Positions 1 to 5,562 of a DNA stretch of 8,684 bases are shown here, piece after piece. A program made the position numbers and the translations under genes. Within the stretch, counting starts at the first letter, position 1, and the number at the start of each line of letters is the position of its first letter. Source of the stretch: Kiritimatiellales bacterium (GTDB lineage: Bacteria > Verrucomicrobiota > Kiritimatiellia > Kiritimatiellales > Pontiellaceae); assembly GCA_030630445.1 (NCBI GenBank), contig DAOVNC010000133.1, positions 1-8,684 of the forward strand, given 5' to 3'. The notes under the pieces are model-generated. The model had not been told where the DNA came from and did no database searches. It was given only the letters and a program-made list of their open reading frames with translations.

Positions 1-29
1 CCATCTCCGTCTCACTCCGATGGAGCTAC
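1..29 (-). repeat. REP unit (single, cut by window edge)
   Basis: Minus-orientation member of the REP family also found at 2660-2735, 5563-5648 and 6289-6361. It has a CCATC/GATGG stem (1-5 with 19-23), a 13-nt loop (6-18) and a CTAC tag at 26-29, which reads as GTAG at the 5' end on the minus strand. A second, inverted partner is not visible immediately to the right; the sequence runs instead into GGCGAAGGGGTC repeats. More of the element could lie left of the window. Confidence 0.7.
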
Positions 30-30
30 G

Positions 31-54
31 GGCGAAGGGGTCGGCGAAGGGGTC
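31..54. repeat. Tandem 12-mer GGCGAAGGGGTC, two copies
   Basis: Two exact head-to-tail copies of GGCGAAGGGGTC (31-42 and 43-54). The same 12-mer recurs at 751-762, next to another partial copy of the 80-bp repeat that follows here. It appears to be a modular part of a dispersed intergenic repeat. Confidence 0.75.
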
Positions 55-56
55 GC

Positions 57-136
57 TCCTCGGATTTAAGCGCTCGCTACACTTCCTGACCCTAAAAAAT
101 TATTCTACTACCAATCGCGTTGCTCATGGGTGGTTA
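57..136. repeat. 80-bp dispersed repeat, copy 1
   Basis: An 80-bp stretch starting TCCTCGGATTTAAGCG and ending GCTCATGGGTGGTTA aligns without gaps to 2568-2647, with about 80 percent identity by eye (roughly 14 differences). The first 16 bases recur at 732-747. Its last TTA supplies the stop codon that now ends the broken metallopeptidase reading frame. It lies next to a REP unit here, as copy 2 does, so the two repeat types may travel or recombine together. Confidence 0.8.
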
Positions 137-317
137 GCGACTCCCACTCGGCAAAGTTAGTTCCATCTGCGTGAGATAGAGTCGCATTTCCAGCTCGAGT
201 TGATGGTAGTCGGGGAGCATATGTTCGCACAGCTGGTAAAAGGCCTTGTTGTGTTCTTTTTCTTTCAGGTGCGCCAGCTCATGCACCACGATCATTTTGA
301 GCAAGGCTTCTGGCACG

Positions 318-327
318 TTTTTAAATG
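318..327. repeat. Target-site duplication, left copy
   Basis: TTTTTAAATG, identical to 568-577, immediately flanking the 240-bp element. On the minus strand it reads CATTTAAAAA and encodes part of AFK in the interrupted metallopeptidase. Confidence 0.85.
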
Positions 328-567
328 GGTCTTCCGCAAAATCTGTGGGTACATCGCAGGGGGATACAACCGCAGATGGGCGCGGATTGCTCGGATAAAT
401 GAAGAAATGGATACAATCGGGCTTTAAATCAGGGGTTGTTTTTCTGTATCAAAATATCATCTGGCTCTGAAGTACTGGTTTTGCATGAATATTCCCACTA
501 TTCGCGCCCATCCGCGCCATCCGCGGTCAAATTGCCTTGATGCTGCCCACGAATTCGGCGGAAGAGC
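328..567. mobile_element. 240-bp MITE-like non-coding element
   Basis: The left end (GGTCTTCCGC then AAAATCTGTGGG, 328-349) and the reverse complement of the right end (GCTCTTCCGC then CGAATTCGTGGG, 546-567) match at 17 of 22 positions. Further in, 369-388 (ACCGCAGATGGGCGCGGATT) is an inverted counterpart of 500-527 (contains GCGCCCATCCGCGCCATCC), so the inverted arms extend loosely to about 60 bp. The element is flanked by identical 10-bp target copies. It has no plausible gene, so it would need a transposase supplied from elsewhere. The CGCGGAT-rich motif resembles intergenic repeats found in many environmental bacterial genomes; that comparison is from memory. The transposase family is not determined, although a 10-bp duplication narrows the options. 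Confidence 0.85.
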
Positions 568-577
568 TTTTTAAATG
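568..577. repeat. Target-site duplication, right copy
   Basis: TTTTTAAATG, identical to 318-327. Together the two copies define the borders of the inserted element and show how to restore the disrupted reading frame. Confidence 0.85.
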
Positions 578-719
578 CGGCAGCGATACGGATTTCATTT
601 TTTCTTTTTGGTTTACCACCTTGATTGCGGGAAACAGAGCTGTGCGTTCCAAGGGGTCCATGGATTACGTGAATCTTATTGTCGTAAACCACCTTGCTGA
701 TAGGTGGAGACTTTTTCAT

Positions 720-775
720 CGAAAGGGTCGGTCCTCGGATTTAAGCGTTTGGCGAAGGGGTCGGTCCTGAATGGC
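720..775. repeat. Composite partial repeats at the 5' break of the metallopeptidase
   Basis: TCCTCGGATTTAAGCG (732-747) is identical to the start of the 80-bp repeat at 57-72, and GGCGAAGGGGTC (751-762) is identical to the 12-mer at 31-54. On the minus strand the phrase AGGACCGACCC occurs twice about 33 bp apart. The homology of the metallopeptidase fragment stops at about 719, exactly where these repeats begin, so a repeat-linked rearrangement probably removed the 5' end of that gene. Confidence 0.65.
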
Positions 776-1002
776 ACTTACGTTAAGGATAATTTGTACG
801 TTTTTAGGGACTTCATGCGACAGATCAACGGTTGCCATTTCGTTGCTCTTCATTGCCGTCGCTTCGCGCCAGCCTCACTTCGTGTCCCCTTTGGGGTGAA
901 GCGTTACTACAAAAATCTACCAACGCACGGTGTAGCACACGCTTCCCCGACCGTAGGGAGGAAAGCGTTTCCCCGTGTAACCGGATAGATATTTCAACGA
1001 CG
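776..1002. other. Gene-free intergenic stretch
   Basis: I see no convincing gene here. The part from 776 to about 870 shows nothing recognisable; a minus-strand frame of 46 codons (853 to 716) overlaps the metallopeptidase fragment start but half of it is repeat sequence. The part from about 878 to 968 holds two hairpins with GTAG tags, listed separately. No clear terminator with a T-run was found for the RNase H gene that ends at 1003. Confidence 0.5.
878..968. repeat. Second-type inverted REP-like pair
   Basis: Left hairpin: CTTC (878-881) and CCCC (886-889) pair with GGGG (893-896) and GAAG (898-901), followed by CTAC at 907-910. Right hairpin: GTAG at 932-935, then ACGCTT (939-944) pairing with AAGCGT (963-968). 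Read outward from the tags, both arms begin GTAG, a short gap, then ACGCTTC with a run of C. They therefore look like an inverted pair of a REP family different from the seven-unit family in this window. Only one pair is seen, so support is limited. Confidence 0.45.
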
Positions 1003-1536
1003 TCATTGGGTTTTCAACTCCGCCCGAAGGGCCCGACGTGAAGCCCGGTCGACGAGCGTGAATAGCTGATCGATCGGACTTTTCTGATGGGAACGGCGAT
1101 GACCCTTCACTTTAACAAAGGTGCAATCCAGCGGATCGATCAGGCTAAAAAATTCCTGATAGAGGTCCGAATGGTTGAGTTGGACGCCGGCTTTGGAGCG
1201 ATACCCGTGTTTTTCCATCCTTTCACGGCGATCAGGCAGACCGATGATGTTTTGGGAGTCGGTATACAGGGTGACGGTTAGGGGCTCGGTGAACCTTTCA
1301 CTTCGTTCATTATTTCCTCCGGAAATTATGCTTCGCGTTGCTCGCGCGCGGAGCGCCCAAATGAGGGTTTCGATTTCCAGTCGGGTGGAGGATGTTTCTT
1401 CAAATCGTTTAAGCTGCACACGGTTTTTCAATGCTTGGAAATCCATGTTTAAATCAGGTATCGCAAGAAAGGCACCATAACCGATCCGGGATGTCGGATG
1501 CGCACTTCCATCTGTAAATAGCATGAGCGATTTCAT
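1003..1536 (-). CDS. RNase H-family protein (RNase HI-like)
   Basis: A 177-residue protein with an RNase H fold pattern: LFTDGSA (Asp9), SSTRLEIETLIWAL (Glu54 in the position of RNase HI Glu48), LYTDSQNI (Asp93), VKVKGH (His146) and a C-terminal TLVDRASRRALR (Asp163). All four expected acidic metal-binding positions are present, so it should cleave RNA in RNA/DNA hybrids; the exact substrate is unknown. It resembles a separate RNase H group seen in gammaproteobacteria (YTDSQNIIGLPxRRERLEK, from memory) rather than classical rnhA. Residues about 63-84 (RARATRSIISGGNNERSERF) look like an insertion relative to that group and are encoded over a palindrome. The ATG overlaps the RIO kinase stop as ATGA, with no separate ribosome site, so translation is probably coupled. 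No signal peptide; cytoplasmic. Confidence 0.85.
   Translation of the reverse strand: MKSLMLFTDGSAHPTSRIGYGAFLAIPDLNMDFQALKNRVQLKRFEETSSTRLEIETLIWALRARATRSIISGGNNERSERFTEPLTVTLYTDSQNIIGLPDRRERMEKHGYRSKAGVQLNHSDLYQEFFSLIDPLDCTFVKVKGHRRSHQKSPIDQLFTLVDRASRRALRAELKTQ
1309..1329. repeat. Palindrome inside the RNase H gene
   Basis: ATTTCC (1312-1317), TCC, GGAAAT (1321-1326) form a hairpin with A/T-rich flanks, in an otherwise GC-rich gene. The flanks contain CACTTCGTTC on one side and GCTTCGCGTTGC on the other, in the style of REP sequences. It encodes the odd IISGGNNERS segment. It may be a palindromic element inserted in frame. Confidence 0.5.
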
Positions 1537-2453
1537 CTTCGGCGGCGGCGGTGTCTTCCGTTTTTCTTTTTTCGTGAAGGTTCAGGATGCTGTTCTTTTT
1601 CCAGCCGCTCCCGTTCGCGGAGCCGGCGTTGGCGTTCTTCATTTTCTTTGGTGGCAAATTCCACTTCGTTCAGTACGCCCTTTACATCGGCTGCTTTCCG
1701 GCACTCTTTGAAGCGTCCGGTGAGTTTGGTGCCGGGGGAAAGCGTGCCGGCTTCATAATGCGCCCAGATTTCTTTGGCGTGTTTGCCTTTGAGCAGGTCG
1801 GGAGCGAAACGGCCGTAATACGCGGTCATATTGTTGACGTCGCGGGCGAGCATGGATCGCGCGTTGTTGTTGCCGGCGGCGTTGACCGCTTGCGGCAGGT
1901 CGATGATGACGGGGCCGGATTCGTTGAGCAGCACATTGAATTCCGACAGGTCGCCGTGGACGATTCCGGCACAGAGCATGCGAACGATGTCTGTCATGAT
2001 GGTTGCATGGTCTTTCCGGGCCTGTTCGGCCGTCATGGCGACGTCGTTCAGCCGGGGAGCTACGCGGCTCTCGGCATCGGTAATCAGTTCCATCAGCAAT
2101 ACGCCGTCGAAGCAGCCATAGGGTTTGGGCACGCGTACGTTGGCATTCGCAAGCAGGTAGAGCGCGTCGACTTCCGCATTCTGCCAGATTTCTTCCTGTT
2201 CCTTTTTACCGAACTTAGAGCCTTTGGCCATGGCGCGTCCTCGGCGGGAATTACGCACATGACGTCCTTCCCGGTATTGAACCGCCTTTTTGAAGCTACG
2301 TTTGGATGCGTCCTTGTAGACCTTGGCGCAGCGAATTTCAGAGCCGCAGCGGACGATGAAAATAGTCGCTTCCTTGCCGCTCATTAACTGCCGGAGGACT
2401 TCATCCACAAGTCCATCGTCGATCAAGGCTTTGAGTTGTTTTGGAATTTTCAT
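1533..2453 (-). CDS. RIO-type serine/threonine protein kinase (PA4780-like)
   Basis: A 306-residue atypical protein kinase of the RIO family. It starts MKIPKQLKALIDDGLVDEV, which matches how this bacterial group begins; an in-frame upstream ATG at 2558 would add 35 residues of repeat-derived sequence and is rejected. Motifs: nucleotide loop LMSGKEATIF (residues 23-32), ATP lysine in CAKVY (Lys44), catalytic VHGDLSEFN (Asp168, Asn173) and metal-binding IIDLPQAV (Asp185). All key residues are intact. Residues about 266-306 form a charged tail rich in Glu/Arg, ending in a run of Arg, which could bind nucleic acid. In archaea and eukaryotes RIO kinases act in ribosome maturation; the bacterial role is poorly known. 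The stop overlaps the RNase H start, so the two are co-transcribed. No good ribosome site precedes the start. Confidence 0.92.
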   Translation of the reverse strand: MKIPKQLKALIDDGLVDEVLRQLMSGKEATIFIVRCGSEIRCAKVYKDASKRSFKKAVQYREGRHVRNSRRGRAMAKGSKFGKKEQEEIWQNAEVDALYLLANANVRVPKPYGCFDGVLLMELITDAESRVAPRLNDVAMTAEQARKDHATIMTDIVRMLCAGIVHGDLSEFNVLLNESGPVIIDLPQAVNAAGNNNARSMLARDVNNMTAYYGRFAPDLLKGKHAKEIWAHYEAGTLSPGTKLTGRFKECRKAADVKGVLNEVEFATKENEERQRRLRERERLEKEQHPEPSRKKKNGRHRRRRR

Positions 2454-2567
2454 TGCGCGCTTATACGTTGATTGAGGGTGAAATGGAATTTGAGAAATGG
2501 AAAAACTCACGGGGTCATGCACGGTGCGCGGGGTCAGAACGCTTTTTCCGTTATTCAACGGTGCCGA

Positions 2568-2647
2568 TCCTCGGGTTTAAGCGTTCGCTACACTTTCCGG
2601 TTCTAAAATATCGTTATGCTATCAATCGCTTTGCTCATGGGTGGTTA
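2568..2647. repeat. 80-bp dispersed repeat, copy 2
   Basis: Starts TCCTCGGGTTTAAGCG and ends GCTCATGGGTGGTTA. It is the same length as 57-136, with about 80 percent identity and no gaps. As in copy 1, a REP unit is the neighbour. The two copies differ mostly in the central third, while both ends are nearly identical. Confidence 0.8.
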
Positions 2648-2659
2648 CAGCCGAAAAGT

Positions 2660-2735
2660 CCGTCTCCATTTCACTACGACGGAACTACAAAGCCGAACCC
2701 TCCTATGTAGTTCACTCGCAACACAGTGGAGAGTG
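2660..2735. repeat. Inverted REP pair (REPIN-like)
   Basis: Left unit (minus): CCGTC (2660-2664), 13-nt loop, GACGG (2678-2682), AA, CTAC (2685-2688). Right unit (plus): GTAG (2707-2710), TT, CACTC (2713-2717), 13-nt loop, GAGTG (2731-2735). The left stem differs from the usual CCATC/GATGG by a change in both halves that keeps pairing. GTAG tags face each other across an 18-nt spacer. Confidence 0.85.
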
Positions 2736-2759
2736 GAAGTGCAGGCTTAGCGCTGGAAC

Positions 2760-2783
2760 ATCTATAGCGTGAATGCTATAGAT
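2760..2783. promoter_or_regulatory. Distal operator-like palindrome
   Basis: ATCTATAGC (2760-2768) and GCTATAGAT (2775-2783) are perfect inverted repeats around a 6-nt spacer. The core TATAGC-N6-GCTATA is shared with the palindrome at 2814-2833; the centres are 52 bp apart, close to five helical turns. It is probably a binding site for the HTH protein encoded just downstream. Confidence 0.7.
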
Positions 2784-2813
2784 TACTCGTTTTAAGGGGT
2801 TTTAACGGAACAA

Positions 2814-2833
2814 ATATAGCGAGTACGCTATAT
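2814..2833. promoter_or_regulatory. Proximal operator-like palindrome
   Basis: ATATAGCG (2814-2821), AGTA, CGCTATAT (2826-2833), a perfect 8-bp inverted repeat with the same TATAGC-N6-GCTATA core as the distal site. It ends 2 nt before the ribosome site AGGAG (2836-2840) of the HTH-nuclease gene, so a protein bound here would block transcription initiation or early elongation. Confidence 0.75.
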
Positions 2834-2846
2834 CCAGGAGTGGGTT

Positions 2847-3404
2847 ATGAGCAGTGAAAATGCGCAAAAAATCGGGCCGTTGCTGCAGATGGAACGGAGA
2901 AGGTCGGGTATCTCGCAGGTCGAAATTACGGAGAAAACGGGGATCGCGCAGTCGACCCTTCGCCGACTCGAAAGCGGCGACTCCAATTTCCGGATCGGCA
3001 CGCTGGAAAGTTATGTGGACGCGCTGGGCAAAAAGCTGAACCTGATCTCGAAGGATGCGGAACTTTTCCATTACACCGCCGTTGTGCAGTCGGTCTATGA
3101 CGGCGATACCTGCCGCGTGGATATTGACCTCGGCCTCGGCATTTGGATTCGCAACGAAAAGCTGAGGCTGGTGCGTATCAATGCGCCGGAAATGACGGGG
3201 CCGGACAAGGCTCTTGGCATTGCTTCCCGCGATTTCCTGCGCGGGCTGATTGACGGGCGGGAAGTCATTATTGAAACGTTGAAGGATCGGCGCGGAAAGT
3301 ATGGCCGCTATCTTGCGGAAATCTGGGTCGGGCAGGAGGGCGTTTGGCTGAATGCGAACGATGCTCTTGTCGATGCCGGCCACGCGGTCTATCAGGAATA
3401 CTGA
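2847..3404 (+). CDS. XRE-type HTH / staphylococcal-nuclease-like fusion protein
   Basis: A 185-residue two-domain protein. Residues about 8-68 are a Cro/C1-type helix-turn-helix (RRRSGISQVEITEKTG, then IAQSTLRRLESGDSNFRI and ALGKKLNLI), closest in style to HigA-like antitoxins. Residues 74-185 are an SNase/thermonuclease OB-fold: VYDGDT (Asp85, Asp87), RLVRINAPE (Arg107, Glu115) and KYGRYLAEIW (Arg154). These match S. aureus nuclease Asp19/Asp21, Arg35, Glu43 and Arg87; Asp40 is replaced by Asn112. No signal peptide, so it is cytoplasmic, unlike secreted nucleases. The start ATG follows AGGAG (2836-2840) by 6 nt. Two matching palindromes upstream suggest autoregulation. It stands alone, converging with the sensor kinase gene 10 bp away. 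Domain calls are firm; the role (regulated nuclease, defence, toxin-like) is open. Confidence 0.88.
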   Translation: MSSENAQKIGPLLQMERRRSGISQVEITEKTGIAQSTLRRLESGDSNFRIGTLESYVDALGKKLNLISKDAELFHYTAVVQSVYDGDTCRVDIDLGLGIWIRNEKLRLVRINAPEMTGPDKALGIASRDFLRGLIDGREVIIETLKDRRGKYGRYLAEIWVGQEGVWLNANDALVDAGHAVYQEY

Positions 3405-3414
3405 TCGGTTCGGG

Positions 3415-4809
3415 TTAGGCAACGGTGAGTACAATGGTGAAGGTGCTGCCGCTTCCGAGCGTGCTTTCCACCCGGATTGTTCCGTGATGGGCCTGGACGA
3501 TATGGTTTACAATGGAAAGGCCAAGACCGGTTCCGCCGAGCTTGCGACTGCGGGCGGTATCCACGCGGTAGAACCGTTCGAACAGTCGATGAAGGTGCTT
3601 TTCTTCAATGCCGAACCCTTCGTCTTTAACCTGAATCATTACCTGTCCGGCCTGTTTTTTTGCTAGAATCTGTACCGTTTTGTCCGGCTCGCTGTATTTG
3701 ACGGCATTGATGATCAGATTGACGAGCGCTTGTTCAATCAGCGGGGCGTTGATGGTTAACGTAAGCTCTTCGGGGCAATCCATTGCGATGGCGATGTTTT
3801 TCTTCTCGGCGTGGAGTTGGCAGAGGGTTATGGCGTTGTCGAGTACGCTGGCCAGCCCGCAGGGTTCTTTCAGCACAAGCCCCTCTTTCTGCTCTAGCCG
3901 CGAGAGGGTCAACAGGTCGTCGATGATGGCGTTGAGCCGCCCGGACTGCTGGTTGATGATTTCCAGAAAACGCAGGACATCGGGGTCGTGGTTCCAGTCG
4001 CCGGAAAGCAGCGTTTCAACAAATCCTTTGATCGAGGTGATCGGGGTTTTGAGTTCGTGGGAGACATTCGCCACAAAATCGGAGCGTACGGTTTCGAGGT
4101 AGCTGAGTTGCTCTGCCATTTCGTTGAGCGACTCCGCTAGCTGATCGAGTTCGCGGTTGGGCTGGCTTGGGATACGGTGTTTGAAGTCGTGCCGGGCAAA
4201 ATGTCGCGCGGCATCGTTGATGCTTTCGAGCGGGGCGGTGATGCGTTTGGCGGCGAAGATGCAGATGAGCATGGCTAGACCACCGGTGAGCAGTGCGGCA
4301 ATAACGATTTTGATCGTCATAGTCTTTAGGGTTTCGTCGATGACCGTCATCGGCAGCGAGGCACGCACTGCGTAAACAACGTTTCCGCGTCCGTCTTTCA
4401 ATGGGACCGCGACATACATCATTTCTTTGCCCAGTGTTTGGCTATGGCGTGTGTCGTTTCCGGTGCCACCTTTCAAGGCCACCTGAATTTCCGGACGGTT
4501 TTCATGCCGCTCCATGGCGGCAGGCTGTTGATTCGAGTCGCCCAGCACGGTTCCATCCGGCGCAACAAGGGTAAAACGTGTATTCGAAGTTTGTCCCAGC
4601 TTCTTGCAAAGCGTGTCCAGATCGGACTGGTCGTATTCCCGTGCATGTTCGCCCAGCATTCGGGCGCGCGTCACGAGGTCGGTTTCCAGCGACTGGAAGT
4701 AGATGCCCGACATGGAGCGGAAGGCGTATAGCGATACCGCCGTAATAGCAACGGCCGTCAAAATCCAGTAGGAGGGGAGCAGTACCCAGAAAAGAGGTCT
4801 TTTCTTCAT
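3415..4809 (-). CDS. phoR: PhoR-type sensor histidine kinase
   Basis: A 464-residue inner-membrane kinase. It has TM1 at about 7-30, a periplasmic sensor segment at about 31-165, TM2 at about 167-187, a HAMP-like linker at about 188-240, then the catalytic core. The core has an H-box FVANVSHELKTPITSIKGF with His251, an N-box NLIINAVKYS (Asn364, Asn368), G1 DEGFGIEE, F-box LFERFYRVD and G2 GGTGLGLSI. All catalytic boxes are intact, so it should autophosphorylate His251 and pass phosphate to the response regulator encoded just upstream, whose stop it overlaps by ATGA. An AGGA run in the end of that gene can act as ribosome site. Layout and order match PhoR, but no phosphate transport genes, phoU or clear Pho box are visible, so the signal sensed is inferred only. 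Confidence 0.9.
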   Translation of the reverse strand: MKKRPLFWVLLPSYWILTAVAITAVSLYAFRSMSGIYFQSLETDLVTRARMLGEHAREYDQSDLDTLCKKLGQTSNTRFTLVAPDGTVLGDSNQQPAAMERHENRPEIQVALKGGTGNDTRHSQTLGKEMMYVAVPLKDGRGNVVYAVRASLPMTVIDETLKTMTIKIVIAALLTGGLAMLICIFAAKRITAPLESINDAARHFARHDFKHRIPSQPNRELDQLAESLNEMAEQLSYLETVRSDFVANVSHELKTPITSIKGFVETLLSGDWNHDPDVLRFLEIINQQSGRLNAIIDDLLTLSRLEQKEGLVLKEPCGLASVLDNAITLCQLHAEKKNIAIAMDCPEELTLTINAPLIEQALVNLIINAVKYSEPDKTVQILAKKQAGQVMIQVKDEGFGIEEKHLHRLFERFYRVDTARSRKLGGTGLGLSIVNHIVQAHHGTIRVESTLGSGSTFTIVLTVA

Positions 4810-5501
4810 TCCTGTTCCTTGAAGCGATAACCAACGCCGCGCACGGTTTCAACATACCGGCCCGCCTCGCCCAGCTTTTTGCGCAGCCCAACGATTTGGA
4901 CATCGACGGAGCGATCAGTCACTGGATAGTCATCGCCATGCACCGCGTCCACAATCTGGTAGCGTGTAAAAACACGCCCCGGTTGGCTGGCCATCAGTTG
5001 CAGGACCTTGAACTCCGTCGACGTCAGCGTGATCTCTTTTTCGTCAACCGTCACCTTGTAGCGGCTGGTATCAATCGAAATATTATGGATGGTGATCAGA
5101 TCGTTTCTGGAGGTTGTTGCTTCCGACTCGGTACGGCGCAGAGCGGCCTTCACCCGGGCAAGCAGTACGCGCGGGCTAAATGGTTTCGTCACATAGTCGT
5201 CAGCGCCCAGCTCAAGGCCCGCAACGATGTCGGCCTCCTCGGAGAGGGCGGTCAGCATGATGATTGGAATCCGCGCGGTTTTCGGATCGCCCTTCAGGCT
5301 CTTGCAAACCTCCAGCCCGTCCGCTCCCGGCAGCATGATGTCGAGGAGGATCAGGTCCGGCCTATGCTTCCCAACCGCCGAAAGCGCTTTTTCACCGGAG
5401 TCGACCACCTTCACGCGGTACTTGTTCCGTTCCAGGTTGAACTGCAGCAGTTCCTGAATCGTCGCCTCGTCCTCAACCACCAGTATCTTTTTCTTTTCCA
5501 T
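4806..5501 (-). CDS. phoB: PhoB-type OmpR-family response regulator
   Basis: 231 residues from the chosen start MEKKKILVVEDE. An ATG six codons earlier (5519) is possible but adds MQDITR, which the family lacks; AGGA lies about 10 nt before the chosen ATG. The receiver domain (about 1-120) has the acidic pair Glu10/Asp11, phospho-acceptor Asp54 in LILLDIMLP, Thr84 in IIMLTA and Lys106 in DYVTKPF. The winged-helix DNA-binding domain (about 135-231) has LTSTEFKVLQLM, RSVDVQIVGLRKKLG and YVETVRGVGYRF. It should be activated by the partner kinase and bind promoter DNA. It is the first gene of the minus-strand operon; its promoter region (5502-5562) shows no strong boxes. The phoB label rests on sequence style and gene order; another OmpR-type regulator is possible. 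Confidence 0.88.
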   Translation of the reverse strand: MEKKKILVVEDEATIQELLQFNLERNKYRVKVVDSGEKALSAVGKHRPDLILLDIMLPGADGLEVCKSLKGDPKTARIPIIMLTALSEEADIVAGLELGADDYVTKPFSPRVLLARVKAALRRTESEATTSRNDLITIHNISIDTSRYKVTVDEKEITLTSTEFKVLQLMASQPGRVFTRYQIVDAVHGDDYPVTDRSVDVQIVGLRKKLGEAGRYVETVRGVGYRFKEQE

Positions 5502-5562
5502 GCGCGTAATGTCCTGCATTTGCCCGGCGGCAACAAACCCTAAAATGTTAGAATCGTGTGAG

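Larger units (their letters stand above)
134..719 (-). pseudogene. YgjP/DUF45-like M48-type metallopeptidase, 5'-truncated and split by an inserted element
   Basis: The two reading-frame pieces are parts of one zinc metallopeptidase-like protein. The first (719 down to about 568) encodes a start MKKSPPISKVVYDN and continues through GPLGTHSSVSR and NEIRIAAAFK. The second (about 317 down to 134) encodes NVPEALLKMIVVHELAHLKE, with the HExxH zinc motif, a further His, and AFYQLCEHMLPDYHQLE. Between them lies a 240-bp element with a 10-bp target duplication. Joining across one target copy gives AAAFKNVPEALL in frame, as expected for the family. Family members that I recall are about 160-170 residues. 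The rebuilt product has about 112, so some 50-80 N-terminal residues are missing. A stop (741-743) lies just upstream of the ATG, inside repeat sequence. The zinc motif would be separated from the upstream domain, so the gene is probably dead. Assignment to the family is from remembered motifs. Confidence 0.85.
2454..2759. other. Intergenic repeat block between the RIO kinase and HTH-nuclease genes
   Basis: No gene is supported. The stretch holds two GGGGTCA phrases (2510-2516 and 2530-2536), the second copy of the 80-bp repeat (2568-2647) and an inverted REP pair (2660-2735), listed separately. The RIO kinase promoter must lie here on the minus strand; a TATAAG close to its start is a weak -10 candidate without a convincing -35. 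Confidence 0.6.

Noticed and set aside
31..54. CRISPR-like direct repeats
   Set aside because: Tandem 12-mers with no spacers and no regular array; not a CRISPR.
716..853. Minus-strand 46-codon frame whose stop overlaps the ATG of the metallopeptidase fragment (starts MKSNEMATVDLSHEVPKNVQ)
   Set aside because: Its second half is translated repeat sequence, it has no recognisable motif and only a weak ribosome site; the overlap with the broken gene is probably chance.
938..985. Rho-independent terminator of the RNase H gene
   Set aside because: The hairpin is imperfect and lacks an adjacent T-run on the minus strand; the GTAG tag makes a REP-like explanation better.
2454..2558. N-terminal extension of the RIO kinase from an upstream ATG
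   Set aside because: The extra 35 residues do not resemble kinase family starts; MKIPKQLKAL at 2453 fits the family.
3405..3414. Bidirectional terminator between the HTH-nuclease and sensor kinase genes
   Set aside because: Only 10 bp separate the two stops and no stem with T-runs is visible.
5502..5562. Pho box upstream of the PhoB-like regulator
   Set aside because: No pair of CTGTCAT-like repeats with 11-bp spacing could be found, so phosphate control is not claimed from DNA.
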